A DNA stretch of 64,000 bases from Wuchereria bancrofti (Eukaryota; Nematoda; Chromadorea; Rhabditida; Onchocercidae). Under the pieces are notes generated by a model. That model was not told where the DNA came from. It worked only from the letters and a program-made list of their open reading frames with translations, and made no database searches. The position numbers and the translations under genes are program-made. Positions 51,901-64,000 of the stretch are shown here, piece by piece. How positions within the stretch are numbered: the first letter of the stretch is position 1; every line of letters begins with the position of its first letter. Where the stretch lies: positions 9,517,795 through 9,581,794 of the forward strand of contig SSBO01000009.1 of NCBI GenBank assembly GCA_005281725.1. Reading direction: 5' to 3'.

Positions 51901-54900
51901 CTCTTCATTAGTAAAATATCATGACATTACTCATTTAATTATAAATGTTATTAACAAATCATTAATTAACAGTATTAATTATTAATTGATATCATTAATT
52001 AATGCATACATTTCTTTTCCTTTCGTTCTAAAAAAGAATGAAAAATTCAAAAAAGATGGAATAATAAAAAATGTAATGAATGAAATAATTAAATGATTCG
52101 TTGAAATATAAATTCAAAAAAAAAAAGAAAAAAAGGAAGAAATAGCGAAATATGTAAGAAAATTACGAAACAAGTTACTGCGTATTAAGCGCAACCAACT
52201 AAATAAATATTCCAATAAAAAAAAGTATCGAATAATAAAACAAAGAGAATTCAAAAATTCAAATAAACAAGTTGAAATATTCAAATGAATAAATCAAAAA
52301 TTTAAATATGCAAACAACAAGTTAAGCAAGAATATTGGAATAAATATTTAATTAAACAATAACCGAAATAAATTGAAAGAATAAAGGAATAAATAGATTT
52401 GAATATTGGAATAAAAATCTAAGTAAACACACCAAATACCAGAATGATTATTTATGTATGATAAGAAAATACAATGTTGAAAACAAATGATTTTATTTGT
52501 TTGCTTCCTTTCTTTCTCATTCGTTTGCATTAATCATTCCAAAATGCTGGTGAAAGTTTAAATTTGAAATCAAAAGTGAAGTAAACTTTTGACATTTTAA
52601 AAGAGTTACAAAACGAAAAAATGTTAATTTTTTTTATTTACAAGAAAATTAAAAAAAGTGATATATGATAGTTGAAATATGATACTTACTTTTAATCATT
52701 TTTATAATGAATTTAATTCAGTAATTTCATTTATTTTGTAACAAAAATATCGCTATTCATGGAAAAAGTATAAAAATTTGCCTTAAATAATTCAAATTGC
52801 ATTTTTATATTTCAGCAATTCAAAATTCAAAAAAAAAAAAAAAAAAAAACATTCGTATAACAGAGATAGTTGAATTACCAATAAAAATAATAATAATAAT
52901 CAGTGATAATAAAATACCATGAATAATAGCAAAACACCGAACAACAAATAACAAATATGTAATAATGAAATCATTATTATCAAAATTAAAATAAAATGTC
53001 TTTTGCATAAAACTTAAAGTATATTTGATTGAATTCAATGAATGAATGAATAATAAAACTGCGACAGTTGCACATTTTGAAGTGATAAAAAGTTATTTAC
53101 AATATAAGATTTTATCTTTATTGCTTTTGATATTATTATTATTGCGCATTTGTTCTTTATTCTTTTGCATTTATAATTTCTCAGAAAATAAAATTCATCA
53201 CACAGAATTGTAAATCAATAAATTGAGCAATAATTGCTTAAAATTTATTAGCGTGAACAATTCAAAGTAATTAGATGGAGATAATACAATGTAAAAACTT
53301 GTGTAAATTTTTTTGCCTGATTGATAATACGAATATAATTATCATAATTGGTACTTAAATATTCTCAAATAATAAATTGATAATATCTATGAAAATGAAT
53401 TAATTCATTCGTTGGTTATATAATTGAGGTAAATATGCATAATAAGTAAAATGGCATAATTATGGCAAAAAATACATCATTAATGGAAATTAAAATAATG
53501 ATTTAAAGAAACTAAAATAATTAATAACTTTAACTAATAATATATTCCATTAAAAAAGTAATTATATGTTAATAATTATAACACAATTATAAATATAATT
53601 ATTGTTGACAAATGCAAAAGTAACTGTTATTAGCTTTAGATGGGAAAAAATAATTCGTAGTGTTTGCAATGATTAATGTTTACAATGATTAATGCTATTA
53701 ATTGGTTATTTACATTTTTCCAGCATTGTTATTGCGCAATTGTCATTAGAATTCACTGTTGCTGCGCATCTGTCGCATAGCATCAACAGTAGCATTTGAA
53801 ATTGTTTTCTTATTTCTTTTTGTTCATTTTTTTTTTCTGATTCTTCTTTTTTTGGGACAAATTATTTCATATTGAAATATTGCTATTTCAGAATTTCGTT
53901 TAGTATTTATTATTTCAGCTAAATTTTTTATTATTCTCACGAATTAATATTTAAGTGTAATTTTTATCTTTTGCAATTCTTTCACCAAACTTTTTCCACT
54001 TAATTAATATTTGTTTTAATTAATTAATTTTTTAGTTTATTAATACACTATTAATGAAATGTTGCAGTAATAAATATATTGCATTTATATATATATGAAA
54101 GTATCAAAATAATTAATTGATTTCTTGTCAAATTTGCAAAAAATGATTTAATAATTTAATTAGGGTTTTTTATAAAATTTGATGTAAAATGATATAATTT
54201 ATATATTATAAACTTAAAAAAGTTACAAGTCACGAATTTGAAAAATTTATAAAATTATTTTATCTCAAAGTACAATGAAATATATTTAATCAATAAGTGT
54301 TTGTTAATATTATCAAGGCCTCAATTCAGAAAAAATTAAGCCTGAAAAAAGAATTTTGAGTTTTTTACCTTTTTGACAAAAAAGGCGCATACGTTGAAAG
54401 GCGCATACTAATACGAAGACTAAGTAATTCATTATTATTATTATTATCATTATCATTATCGTTATTATTATTAATATTATTATTATCTCCTATATTATCG
54501 AATGCTTATTCATAATTTAAATTTCTTTTTGTATTGTAATAATTACAAAGAAATATTATGAAAGAAATAAATTTATGCCTATTATATTTTTCTCAATATA
54601 TTATTGAAAAATGTTAAATTTTAATAAAATAATCAAAATGATCGAGGAAAGATGTGATTATATTAATTGAAAGAATATNAATGATTTTTATGCAATGTTT
54701 TTTAAAAAAATCTTTTTATAATATATGGTTTATTCTTTTTTTTTTTTTGGAAAAAAGTTTATTTTAAAATAATTAATAATATGCTTGACACTTTTCCAAT
54801 ACTTCATTAATTCTTTTATCTAAAAAAAAATTTCATTATCTTTTCTATTTGATTCTAAAATAATTATTGATAAGCATAGCATACATGTTAATTTTCTAGC

Positions 54901-55379
54901 ATAATTAATGTAATTGTGCAACTTTACCTTACCTTGTATCAATATAATATAAATTATATTATTGCTATCAAATTTATTACAAAAATGAATTGATTTTATC
55001 AGTTCATCCATTTGTTTATTAGCGTATGATAAAATTGTTTTATTGTTGTTATTTGTCAATTCTCATTGAGTTTCTAAAATTATTATTTAAAATTATCAAA
55101 TGATATAGTCATACTTGTAAACTATAATTTTTCAACTTGTTTTAGATTTGCAATTTTGTTGTTTAACATATGTAAATAATATTGCTGCATTTAAATACTA
55201 GAAATAAATTCAAAATTTAAATTCCCAAATTTGAAAATTTTCAAAAATTCAATTTTAAATTGCTGAAGAAATAACAAAAGCACTTTTTTTAACTTCAAAT
55301 AAGTTTCATCAGAAATTTTTGAAAATTTTAAACTCGAAGATAAATTCAGTAATATGCTACTTTTATCGAATGATGAAAT

Positions 55380-55625
55380 GACTAAGGAATGTAATTAATT
55401 ACATGAGAACAGTCCACTCTTATCAAACGATCTAAAGGGTAAAGGAATCTAATTAATTACATGAGAGGTCCATTTGGTCATTTAATGAGAGTGACCAAAT
55501 GGATAAAAAATCAAATTTATGATTGTATGGGAAAGGTGCGCTCTTATCAAATGACCAAATAGATAAAGAATCAGTTTTACAATTAGGTGGGAAAATGCAC
55601 TCTTGTCAAATGACCAACATAGTGG
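55380..55625. repeat. Degenerate repeat with TCAAATGACCAAAT core and an 11-bp hairpin
   Basis: CTCTTATCAAAYGA and GACCAAATRGATAAARAATC recur about every 65 bases. Within it, CCATTTGGTCA (55470-55480) and TGACCAAATGG (55492-55502) form a perfect 11-bp stem with an 11-base loop. Confidence 0.6.
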
Positions 55626-56630
55626 TCAAAAAAGTTATGATTAAATCTTGTACAAAGTGCAAAAGTCATTTAAAAAATCCGGTAATTTTCTTTATTTATT
55701 AAAATTAGGATGAAAACAGAAGTGAACTGAAATTTTTAAAACCTGAAAATTAAAATGATTATAGGACGAAGTTTTCTGAATTAATTAATTTAATAGTGAC
55801 CAATCCTCTTGTCATCCAATATTTTCAACTTATTTCACTTTTTTTTGGAACGATAAAATATGATAATGATAACAACAAGTGAAAAGTTGTGTATAAATAG
55901 TAAATTTGAAAAAGAAGTACATAAATAGTAAAAAATTTTAAAGAAAAGTTACACATAAATAGTAAATTTAAAAAAATCGTTAAAAAGGATATGCATAAAT
56001 AGTAAATTTAAATTTTGCTGAAAAAAAAAGAAATCTGAATTGCTTGAAATCATTTTTAACAACAAAAGAAAATGAAATTTTAGCCAAAAAAAGTGATTAT
56101 AATTAATTAGTAATAAATATTATTGTAATTTATATTTCTACCGCTGATATTATTTTGATAAGGCAACAAAAAATGATAAAAAAAGAAATAGTGAAAAAGT
56201 ATGAAAAAATGAAAGGTCCAGAGGTCATTTTTAATTTAGGTATTTTCTATCCATCATCTTTTTTTTTTTGCCAATCTGAAGAGAATTATTAATTTCAATT
56301 TCACTTCTCACTTTTCTCTTTCTCTTTCTCTCTTTTATCTTTAATTAACCGATTCGATTTGAAAAGTTTTTTGCTGATGTCGTTTAAAAAAGGCATCAAA
56401 ATTTAAACTACTATATTACATCACGAAAAAAAAATTCATAAATATAACTAAATAGAAAATAAAATTTCATTCTTTTTTCCCAATTAACAATTTGTCCTTT
56501 TTGTTCTTTGTTATGCTTTTAATCGCAAAAATTAAATATTTAATTTCTTTTTTCTTACAGACATCAAATTTGACATTTTAGAATATAAAATATTCGCAAC
56601 AAAAAAAACTGAAAAAAAGTCGACAAAAAG

Positions 56631-56941
56631 AGAAGAGAAAATGAAAATAAAAATAAAAACGTTTTAAAATATCCAAATTTTAAATAAGTTAACATTAAAA
56701 GCTTACTTGCTGATAAGCGAATTAGAAGAATAAAAATAATTAGCGCAGTGTGGTGAGAAAAAAAAAAACTTTTATTCTAAATGACNAGAAGAGAAAATGA
56801 AAATAAAAATAAAAACGTTTTAAAATATCCAAATTTTAAATAAGTTAACATTAAAAGCTTACTTGCTGATAAGCGAATTAGAAGAATAAAAATAATTAGC
56901 GCAGTGTGGTGAGAAAAAAAAAAACTTTTATTCTAAATGAC
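56631..56941. repeat. Direct 155-bp duplication separated by one N
   Basis: 56631-56785 and 56787-56941 appear identical, with a single N at 56786. An exact, gap-centred duplication in fast-evolving AT-rich DNA is best explained as two overlapping contig ends that were not merged. Confidence 0.85.
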
Positions 56942-57435
56942 TTTTAAATTTCTATTCAAAAAATATTTTATAAAAGATCCTAAATGAAAATTTTTATTCA
57001 AAAAAATTTTCTAAAATAATATTTGTCAACAATATTTATTTATTTCGTTTCTTTTTTTAACGTTTAATTTTTTTTTTGAAGTAATGTCAAATAACAAGTG
57101 ATGATACTTGATATCTTCATATTTTTTAAGATTTCACTCTTTGATCGGTCATTTTTTTCTTTGTTTAAAAATTTTCTCCTTTTTTTCGCTTCGTCATTAA
57201 TTTGAAATTCGAAAGATTTTGTAAAATGTAAAAAATTAATTCTTGAATTGTAAATCGATTCTATTTATAATATTATACAAGCATTGAGTAGGAGAAATTT
57301 GATAAAAATAATTGAACATTTGTAATTAAGAAAAATGATTTTTAAAATAAATTTTCAATTAACAAAACGATCGTTTTTTTCTTTTCTTTTCTGAATTTAT
57401 TTATTCGAAATATTTTTATTGCCATTATTGACTGA

Positions 57436-60400
57436 TTAATAATTATCACATTTTTCTCTTTCTTTTGTTGCCAAATCTCGTATGAACTGAAAAAATAAAC
57501 AAACAAACAAACCTTTTTCATACGAACAATTTCACTTTTATTTTTTATTTAACTTTTATTTATTCTAATTTGTTAATTTAATGCAATTTAAAACAATTTA
57601 AAAAATATTAAAATTTTGAAGTAAGCAAGAGTGAATAAAAAGGAATAGAAAATGGAAAAAATTTGAAGATTTTGTTTCTACTTTTTGTTTATATTACTTT
57701 CATTATTAATTTGAAATAATATGAAATGAAAAAAAAAAAGAGAGAAGTTGATTAGAAAATATTGCTGTATTATTAATTTAAGGAAAAAAAAATTATATTT
57801 ATTGTTATAAACAATCATTAAATACTAATAAAATTAATAATACATTTTTTTCGCAATTTTTAGGCTATTTTTTCAAAATATTTTTAATTATTGCGCAAAT
57901 TTTGCTTTTTTTTTAATTATTTAAAAAATTTCAAACCTTTTTAGCTACTGCAAAACTTTGTTTTGTTTGATCAATTAAGCCAATATCAGCTGCATAAATT
58001 AGCAATCCTTCTAACAAAATGATAAAATAATAAAGGTTACTCATAACATGATAACGATAACTACGTACAGCTAAACATGCTGTTATCAATGAAAGTTTTC
58101 CATGTTCTGTCATCTGAATTTATTAATTTAATTAATTAATTAAAATAATTGAAACGATTCATTTGCTTATAAATGAATATTAATTAATGTATTCAATAAA
58201 ATGAATTTACCATTATTTTTTTAATAAATTAATCCAGTATTTCATTTCAATCACATTTAACAATTTGATTTGAACAATTATTGATTAACACTGTTTCAAT
58301 AAGCTATCATTTAAATTTAATAATTTAATTCGTAATAAATATTTCCATTAATTAGTTAATAATAAATTATGCTAATTAATTATATTATTTACTTGTTTAC
58401 AAAGTATCGAAAGCAGTACATATGTTCCAGTTCTTCTAGTTCCACTAACACCATGTACTAATATTGGATATTTCTTATCAGATACATTACTTTGTTCAAC
58501 TGCCCATGCTGCTCGAAGAAGACCGAGTAGTTCACTTATTACAGGTCGTTTTGATACCTTTCAAAATTCATATTTTAAATTATTTAATAAAACTATATTA
58601 AATCAATTTTATTTTCACTGCATAAATTGTAATTGGTAGAATTAAACTACTAAAAAAGAAACTAAATTTGAAATTTGAAAAGAAAAAAAAAAGGATAAAA
58701 CTAAATTAATGTAATTATGAAATAACTTTTTTATTTCAGTTAAAAATTTAATATACTAAAATAAAATGCAAATTATTCGAAATTTCAATTGTAGTAATAC
58801 GTAAAAAATTTCTAATTCACATATTAATTATTCATTCATATTTTTACATTTTTTAAATTCAATTTTAAANNNNNNNNNNNNNNNNNNAAATAACTTTTTT
58901 ATTTCAGTTAAAAATTTAATATACTAAAATAAAATGCAAATTATTCGAAATTTCAATTGTAGTAATACGTAAAAAATTTCTAATTCACATATTAATTATT
59001 CATTCATATTTTTACATTTTTTAAATTCAATTTTAAATTTCCTTTTCAAAAAACTTTTCTCTCCTGTAATAACCAAATATTCATCATTTATTTTTTGTAA
59101 TTAAAAAAATATCATTATTAATTGATAATATTTTTTCTAACGAGAAAAAGAAATACTTCTTGCCAGCCAGTAAAAACAAGTACGTATATTGTACGCTCTC
59201 CGAGATCATATTTATTTGTTAATTTTAAAATGAATGTTGTAATGGAACCTTCTATTCGTGATGAAACTGTTTTAATCATGAAATACTTTTGCTAAAAATT
59301 AATTATATTTTAATATTTTAATTCTGTTTTAATAGTTCATTGCTTATATTTAATTTTAGTTGACATATAACAAATTATGATAAAACAAAAATTGTCACCA
59401 AATCATTTCTCTCTCTAAATGAAATAATATTTAATAATTCTTCAATATATTCGGTTGTAGAAGAAAAAGATCGTTTAAATTGAATTGAAATTTTTAATTT
59501 ATATATTATTGAGTAATATTTGCAGCTTCCGCTACAATTTAATTTAAATCATTTTTTTGATTTGTTTTTATACATTCGTTGCAAAATCATTTTCAAATAA
59601 ATTTAAAATTTTATTCAGCATTTTCAATATTATAAATTATAATTTAATCTTGTGAATTTTAAATTAATCATGGAAAGAGCATTAACCTAAAAAATTAATA
59701 CTATTCATTTTAATTTGTTTATCTTCAGAAATTATATAAATAGCAATGCAAACATCAAATTGTTATTGCTGTTATCAGTGTCCTTATTAATATCACCACT
59801 GCTATTATCATTTCATAATGCTAATACAACTAATGTACTCTTATTGTTACTGCTCCTATTACTGATCATCACCGCTATTATCACTTCATAATGCTAATAC
59901 AATTAATGCACTCTTATTGTTACTGCTCCTATTACTGATCATCATTGCTATTATCACTTCATAATGCTAATACAACTAATGTACTCTTATTGTTACTGCT
60001 CCTACTACTGATCATCATTGCTATTATCACTTCATAATGCTAATACAATTAATGCACTCTTATTGTTACTGCTCCTATTACTGATCATCATTGCTATTAT
60101 CACTTCATAATGCTAATACAATTAATGCACTCTTATTGTTACTGCTCCTATTACTGATCACCATTGTTGTTATCATTTCATATTGCTAATACAATTAATG
60201 CACTCTTATTGTTATTGTTGGTGTTATTATCATTATTGTTATTAAAAGAATTATCTCTTAATATATTAATAAAAACAAAAAAAATACTTTGAATTTTTTG
60301 CCTTCTTCTTTTTCAAAATATTTGGCGCATTTATTTTCAGAAATAAGCGGTATTAAGCAAATAATAATGGTAACATTAAATTGCCAAATCATACGTAACC

Positions 60401-62612
60401 ATGAATTTATTGTTGTACGCTTTGGACTCTATCAAACTTTTCTCTTATTTGATGTGAAAAACAAAAAAAAATAATACATCAATATATGAAACTATTAAAA
60501 TAATCCAATAATATTTTTTTAATCGATTTGAAATTTAAATTTTAGTTGAATCAACTTACTCATTTCATAAAGAAAGCAAAAAAAAGCTACTGCTAATTGT
60601 AAGAAATTTCACATCATTATTCGAAATTTTTTTTAAATTAATTTAATATTATTTATTAAGGAGCGTTTAACAAACTTTCCTTCATTTTAAATTTTCACTT
60701 TTAATAGATTTTATTGATTACTATTCTAAAGCAAAATTAAATTTTCCAAATTTTAATAACTTTATCTAATATATTTCAGATTTATCGCTATGAAACATTA
60801 AAAAAAATTGTTAAAATAGTGATGAAATTTTGTAAAACTTTTAATAAATGATTTAATCAATCAATGCAAAATAACTTTTTGTTTATTAGTTTTTTTTTTT
60901 CTTCTTTTCAAGAAAATAAACAAGGAAGGATAAATTTTGTAATACCTGAGCTAGTATATAGCTTCCAAAATTTCCTTTAATTTTAGTTGCATGAATATAA
61001 TCATCATCTTTAGCATCATTTTTTGTCACTTTAAGAATTACCGCTCCTTCATTGTAAAGTACAATATGTTGATAGCGATTTTTCTGCAATTATATTTTGC
61101 TAATTAATAAAAATCTTTAGCGAATTTCTGCTTTATTGAATTATTTTGATAAATGATAAATAATATTTTTCAAATTATTAAAATTTTTGTCCAATTTAGT
61201 TAAACTATTTGAAATGCATGAGATTGATTAATTCCGATTAATTTAAAATTAATTTAAAAAAATAATCAAAAGCATTTTTTTTGTGATAGAAAATAATATA
61301 AATATTATTGTGCTTTAAATGTTAGAATACAAATGTTTGATTCTTGACTATTTTAATTTCAGAATAATAATTTAAGCAATTGTTTATAAATCTTTTGAGG
61401 GAAATGAAAAACTAAAATAGTTTTTAATTAAAATCTAATATATTTAAACAATATATTTATAACCAAAACTTGAAGAAAAATTTCTAAAAAAGAGAAAGAA
61501 AAAAAGAAATTTTTCAAAAAAAAGAAATAAAAAGTTTTTGAACTTTTACTTTTTGATTTTGCATAAAACTTGATATATGTCGTTCTTTTTGTCGCATCAT
61601 ATCATGCTCTCTTAACATTTTTAATTTCCCTGCGAAGAAATATTACTTATTTAATTGAACACCTCGTATTATCAATTATTTAAATTATTTAACATAACTT
61701 TTTATCAAATATTTAATTAATGACCGTGGTTAATTAATCATTTATAGCGTTTACAATTAGCTCTAAAATTTGTTAAAATTGAAGCTTGAAATGAAACTAA
61801 AAAATTGAGGAAGTGAAAAATTTAGTTGCAACGGTCGTGTAGTTTCTCGAATAAAATTTTAAATGTCGCATCTTCCACTATTTGAATTGATTTTTGTAAA
61901 CAGAATTTAAGTAAAACGATGTATGATACCTGAACTTCTTAAATTTTCAGTGAATTTTATGATACTTTCACCCTTAACAAAATTTTGTTCTGAAAGCTTT
62001 TGCAACCTTTGATTCTTTTCAAATTGAATTGCTAAAAAATTAGTTAATGAAATTCCCTTAGTAAAATTATTTCATTGATTATGATAACAATATTACAAAA
62101 CTTTGTTATTATATCATTTGATCTTAATAAAAATTTAATTAAGTATCAAACATTAATGAACATCAGAAATTATTATAATTTACTATCAAATGAGAAATAT
62201 TAATTTAATAATTAACGATAATATGTTGCTTGAAATAAAAGGTACAAATCACTTGTAAAAATTAAATGTTAAAAAAAAAAATTTTAAAAAAACTTGTAAA
62301 AAAAATTAGAAATTAATAAAATGTGTAAATCACAAATAAATTATCAGAAATTCATTAACGAAATTATTCATTTATTATGTAATTAATTATAATGAAATGA
62401 TAATGCATTTGCATTTCATAAATGATAAACAATTAAGCATCAAATATTAATAAGCAGCATAATAAAATTACCGCAGCAAATTTTTGAATTTTGAATATTA
62501 AAAAGAAAAGTTTTAACAAAAATTTGAACTTAAGGAAAAATAAATTTAGATTTTATTTTTTTCTTTTTAAACAATAAATGAAAATGATTAATATATTACC
62601 CATTTCATGCAT
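57436..62612 (-). CDS. Protein tyrosine phosphatase domain protein, probable pseudophosphatase
   Basis: Exons in transcript order: 62612-62600 (tentative start), 62031-61930, 61629-61550, 61083-60946, 60428-60288, 59291-59157, 58557-58393, 58113-57937 and 57486-57436; about 333 residues. A classical PTP domain is recognisable: KNRYQHIVLY (KNRY loop), DDDYIHATKI (from DYINA), TTINSWLRMIWQFNV (the WRM-W helix), RPVISELLGLLRAAW, and YYFIILLEGLL near the end. Catalytic motifs are altered. QGP is QSP, WPD is WQE, and the signature HCSAGVGRTG reads HGVSGTRRTG, so the nucleophilic Cys is Gly although the Arg is kept. The Gln loop is also not conserved. The domain should not dephosphorylate but may still bind phosphotyrosine. 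Nematodes have large PTP families with such members. The first and last exons are the least certain; without the last intron the stop is at 57931. Confidence 0.85.
58720..59037. repeat. Direct 150-bp duplication flanking an 18-N gap
   Basis: 58720-58869 and 58888-59037 appear identical and lie on either side of the N run at 58870-58887. This is the pattern of uncollapsed contig ends. It falls in a PTP-gene intron, so the coding model is unaffected. Confidence 0.88.
59785..60230. repeat. 73-bp minisatellite, five to six copies
   Basis: CTAATACAA recurs at 59821, 59894, 59967, 60040, 60113 and 60186, exactly 73 bases apart. Each unit also contains TTATTGTTACTGCTCCTATT and ACTTCATAATG. Copies differ at a few sites (for example CAACTAATGTA against CAATTAATGCA), and outer copies are more diverged. 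It lies in a PTP-gene intron. Confidence 0.9.
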
Positions 62613-64000
62613 ACATTTAAATGTTTGGTAAACAAACCGTTTGCTTCTTAACAATAATTATAAATGAAGAAAGTTCAAATTTTACCAATCCTTTTATGCA
62701 TATTTCATTTGATATTTAAAACAATAAATTATAACTTAAAATTAAATCAAAAAATCATTTCTCATTTCTTAATTAAATTTTTTTTTGTCCTAAAAATAAC
62801 AATAACTGGTAAGGTATAAATATATTATTTATTATAAAAATTTTTCTATATTTTTTTTCACTAATTTTCCCTTTTTTAACTAAATTTTTTTCCTTTTTTG
62901 TTTTTATCTATTTCACGCTATTTTAAGTATTAATAATTTGTGTAATTAATATTTTTAATTATTTGATTGCTTAATTATTTCTTATTATATTATCACTTGC
63001 TTATTATTTATCATCTTCATTCTTTCCGTTTTGCTTGTCATATATTTACATTGTTTATAAAATTAATATAAAACAAGTTTTTCCTTTCTCGTTTTCATAT
63101 AAAAGCAAAGATGATAAACTGACTCGAAATAACATTATGTTGTGAGATGAGAATTCCGGATTTGCTTTTCTCTTCTAATTCCGGTTTTTTTTTTTTTTTT
63201 AAAGCAACAAAGTATATTTGCATATATTTGTGTTTATTCAAGACATCTTTCATAAGTTAATTTAAATGTTGGTCTGCAATCATAATTAGTAAAACAAATC
63301 GTTAAATTATAAACATACTTAATACAATATCGAAAATGCTAATAATAAATAATTAATCGATTAGCAAAAAGAATTGTGAAAAAATTCACGAATATATATT
63401 CTAAGAAAGTTATTATCTAATCTATTTGTCTAGAATTAAGTTTTAACTAATTTATTTGAATTGATTTCACTTAATTATTTACTTTTTTTTTCATTCTTTT
63501 CAAATGGAAACAATAAATCATCATCTTTCATATTCATTAATTAATTAATTTCCCTTGGTTGTTTAATTTAATTTTATCTGCTATAAGAGCAAAAAAAAAA
63601 CTTTCTGAAATTATTACAATCTTTGGAAGAATTATGAATGCATTCAATTAATTAAATGCAAATATCAAATGAATATTGCTAAAAGCAAATAATGTTTTTA
63701 ATATTTGTGAAATTATGCGCTAATAAATGTATCAGTTAATTATAGATATTAAATCATTATTATTAAATCAAACACTGGTTGAACCCGTTTAATTGTTCAC
63801 ATTAAATTAATTTTACACAAATGATAAATGAATCAATAATTGTATTAATATTATACTAATATTTTGAAAAATAAATTACGACAAATTAATCAATTAATTG
63901 CAACTATTAAATTACTATTGCTAAATTAAGAAGAAATATTAAAGGTAAAAGTTTGATTAAATTGAACACTATCGTAACACAAATGAACAGCTTCCTTTAA
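62613..64000. other. AT-rich region upstream of the PTP gene
   Basis: No exon was recognised. The tentative first PTP exon could extend to about 62657 before an in-frame stop, and earlier exons or the promoter could lie here or beyond the window. Confidence 0.45.

Larger units (their letters stand above)
48970..57435. other. Intergenic, EEP gene to PTP gene
   Basis: About 8.5 kb of AT-rich sequence without recognisable exons. It contains CT (about 50694-50708), CA (about 50982-51045) and ATT (about 54431-54488) microsatellites, a hairpin at 55470-55502, repeated ATAAATAGTAAA motifs at 55892-56010, a single N at 54679, and a duplicated 155-bp block around an N at 56786. Confidence 0.6.

Noticed and set aside
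1..64000. tRNA genes, rRNA, CRISPR arrays and intact transposons
   Set aside because: No B-box-like tRNA sequence in a foldable context, no rRNA-like block, no spaced identical repeats, and no transposase or reverse transcriptase motif was seen in any frame.

Overview
The window is strongly A+T-rich eukaryotic DNA with long T and A tracts, short exons, introns from under 100 to over 1000 bases, and several assembly gaps. The coding content points to a nematode. The clearest indicator is a two-DM-domain protein with the MAB-3 arrangement. Splice-acceptor sequences also sit directly in front of four start codons, as expected for spliced-leader trans-splicing. Sparse genes in very A+T-rich DNA would suit a spirurid or filarial (clade III) worm, but that placement is an inference.

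Layout, left to right. (1) Positions 1-584: the 5' end of an unidentified minus-strand gene that leaves the window. (2) About 20 kb without a recognisable exon, holding several degenerate AT-rich repeats and a C-rich island. (3) 20487-22430, plus: mab-3-like DM-domain transcription factor. (4) 26895-31904, plus: importin alpha (12 exons) with an altered major NLS-binding groove. (5) 33400-41742, minus: msh-5, the meiotic MutS homologue (about 21 exons), convergent with the importin gene. (6) 43364-44764, plus: MCFD2-like secreted EF-hand protein, divergent from msh-5. (7) 45201-48969, minus: secreted endonuclease/exonuclease/phosphatase-fold protein. (8) 48970-57435: about 8.5 kb of AT-rich intergenic DNA. 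(9) 57436 to about 62612, minus: protein tyrosine phosphatase domain with the catalytic cysteine, WPD and QGP motifs replaced, so probably a pseudophosphatase.

Exon boundaries were built by hand by joining splice sites whose reading phases agree and whose translation follows the known family. All six complete models give an open frame that is a multiple of three. The genes do not form one pathway. Three have plausible reproductive roles: mab-3 in male differentiation, msh-5 in meiotic crossover, and a nematode PTP-family member. Two duplicated blocks beside N characters (56631-56941 and 58720-59037) look like uncollapsed contig ends. No tRNA, rRNA, CRISPR array or intact transposon was recognised.
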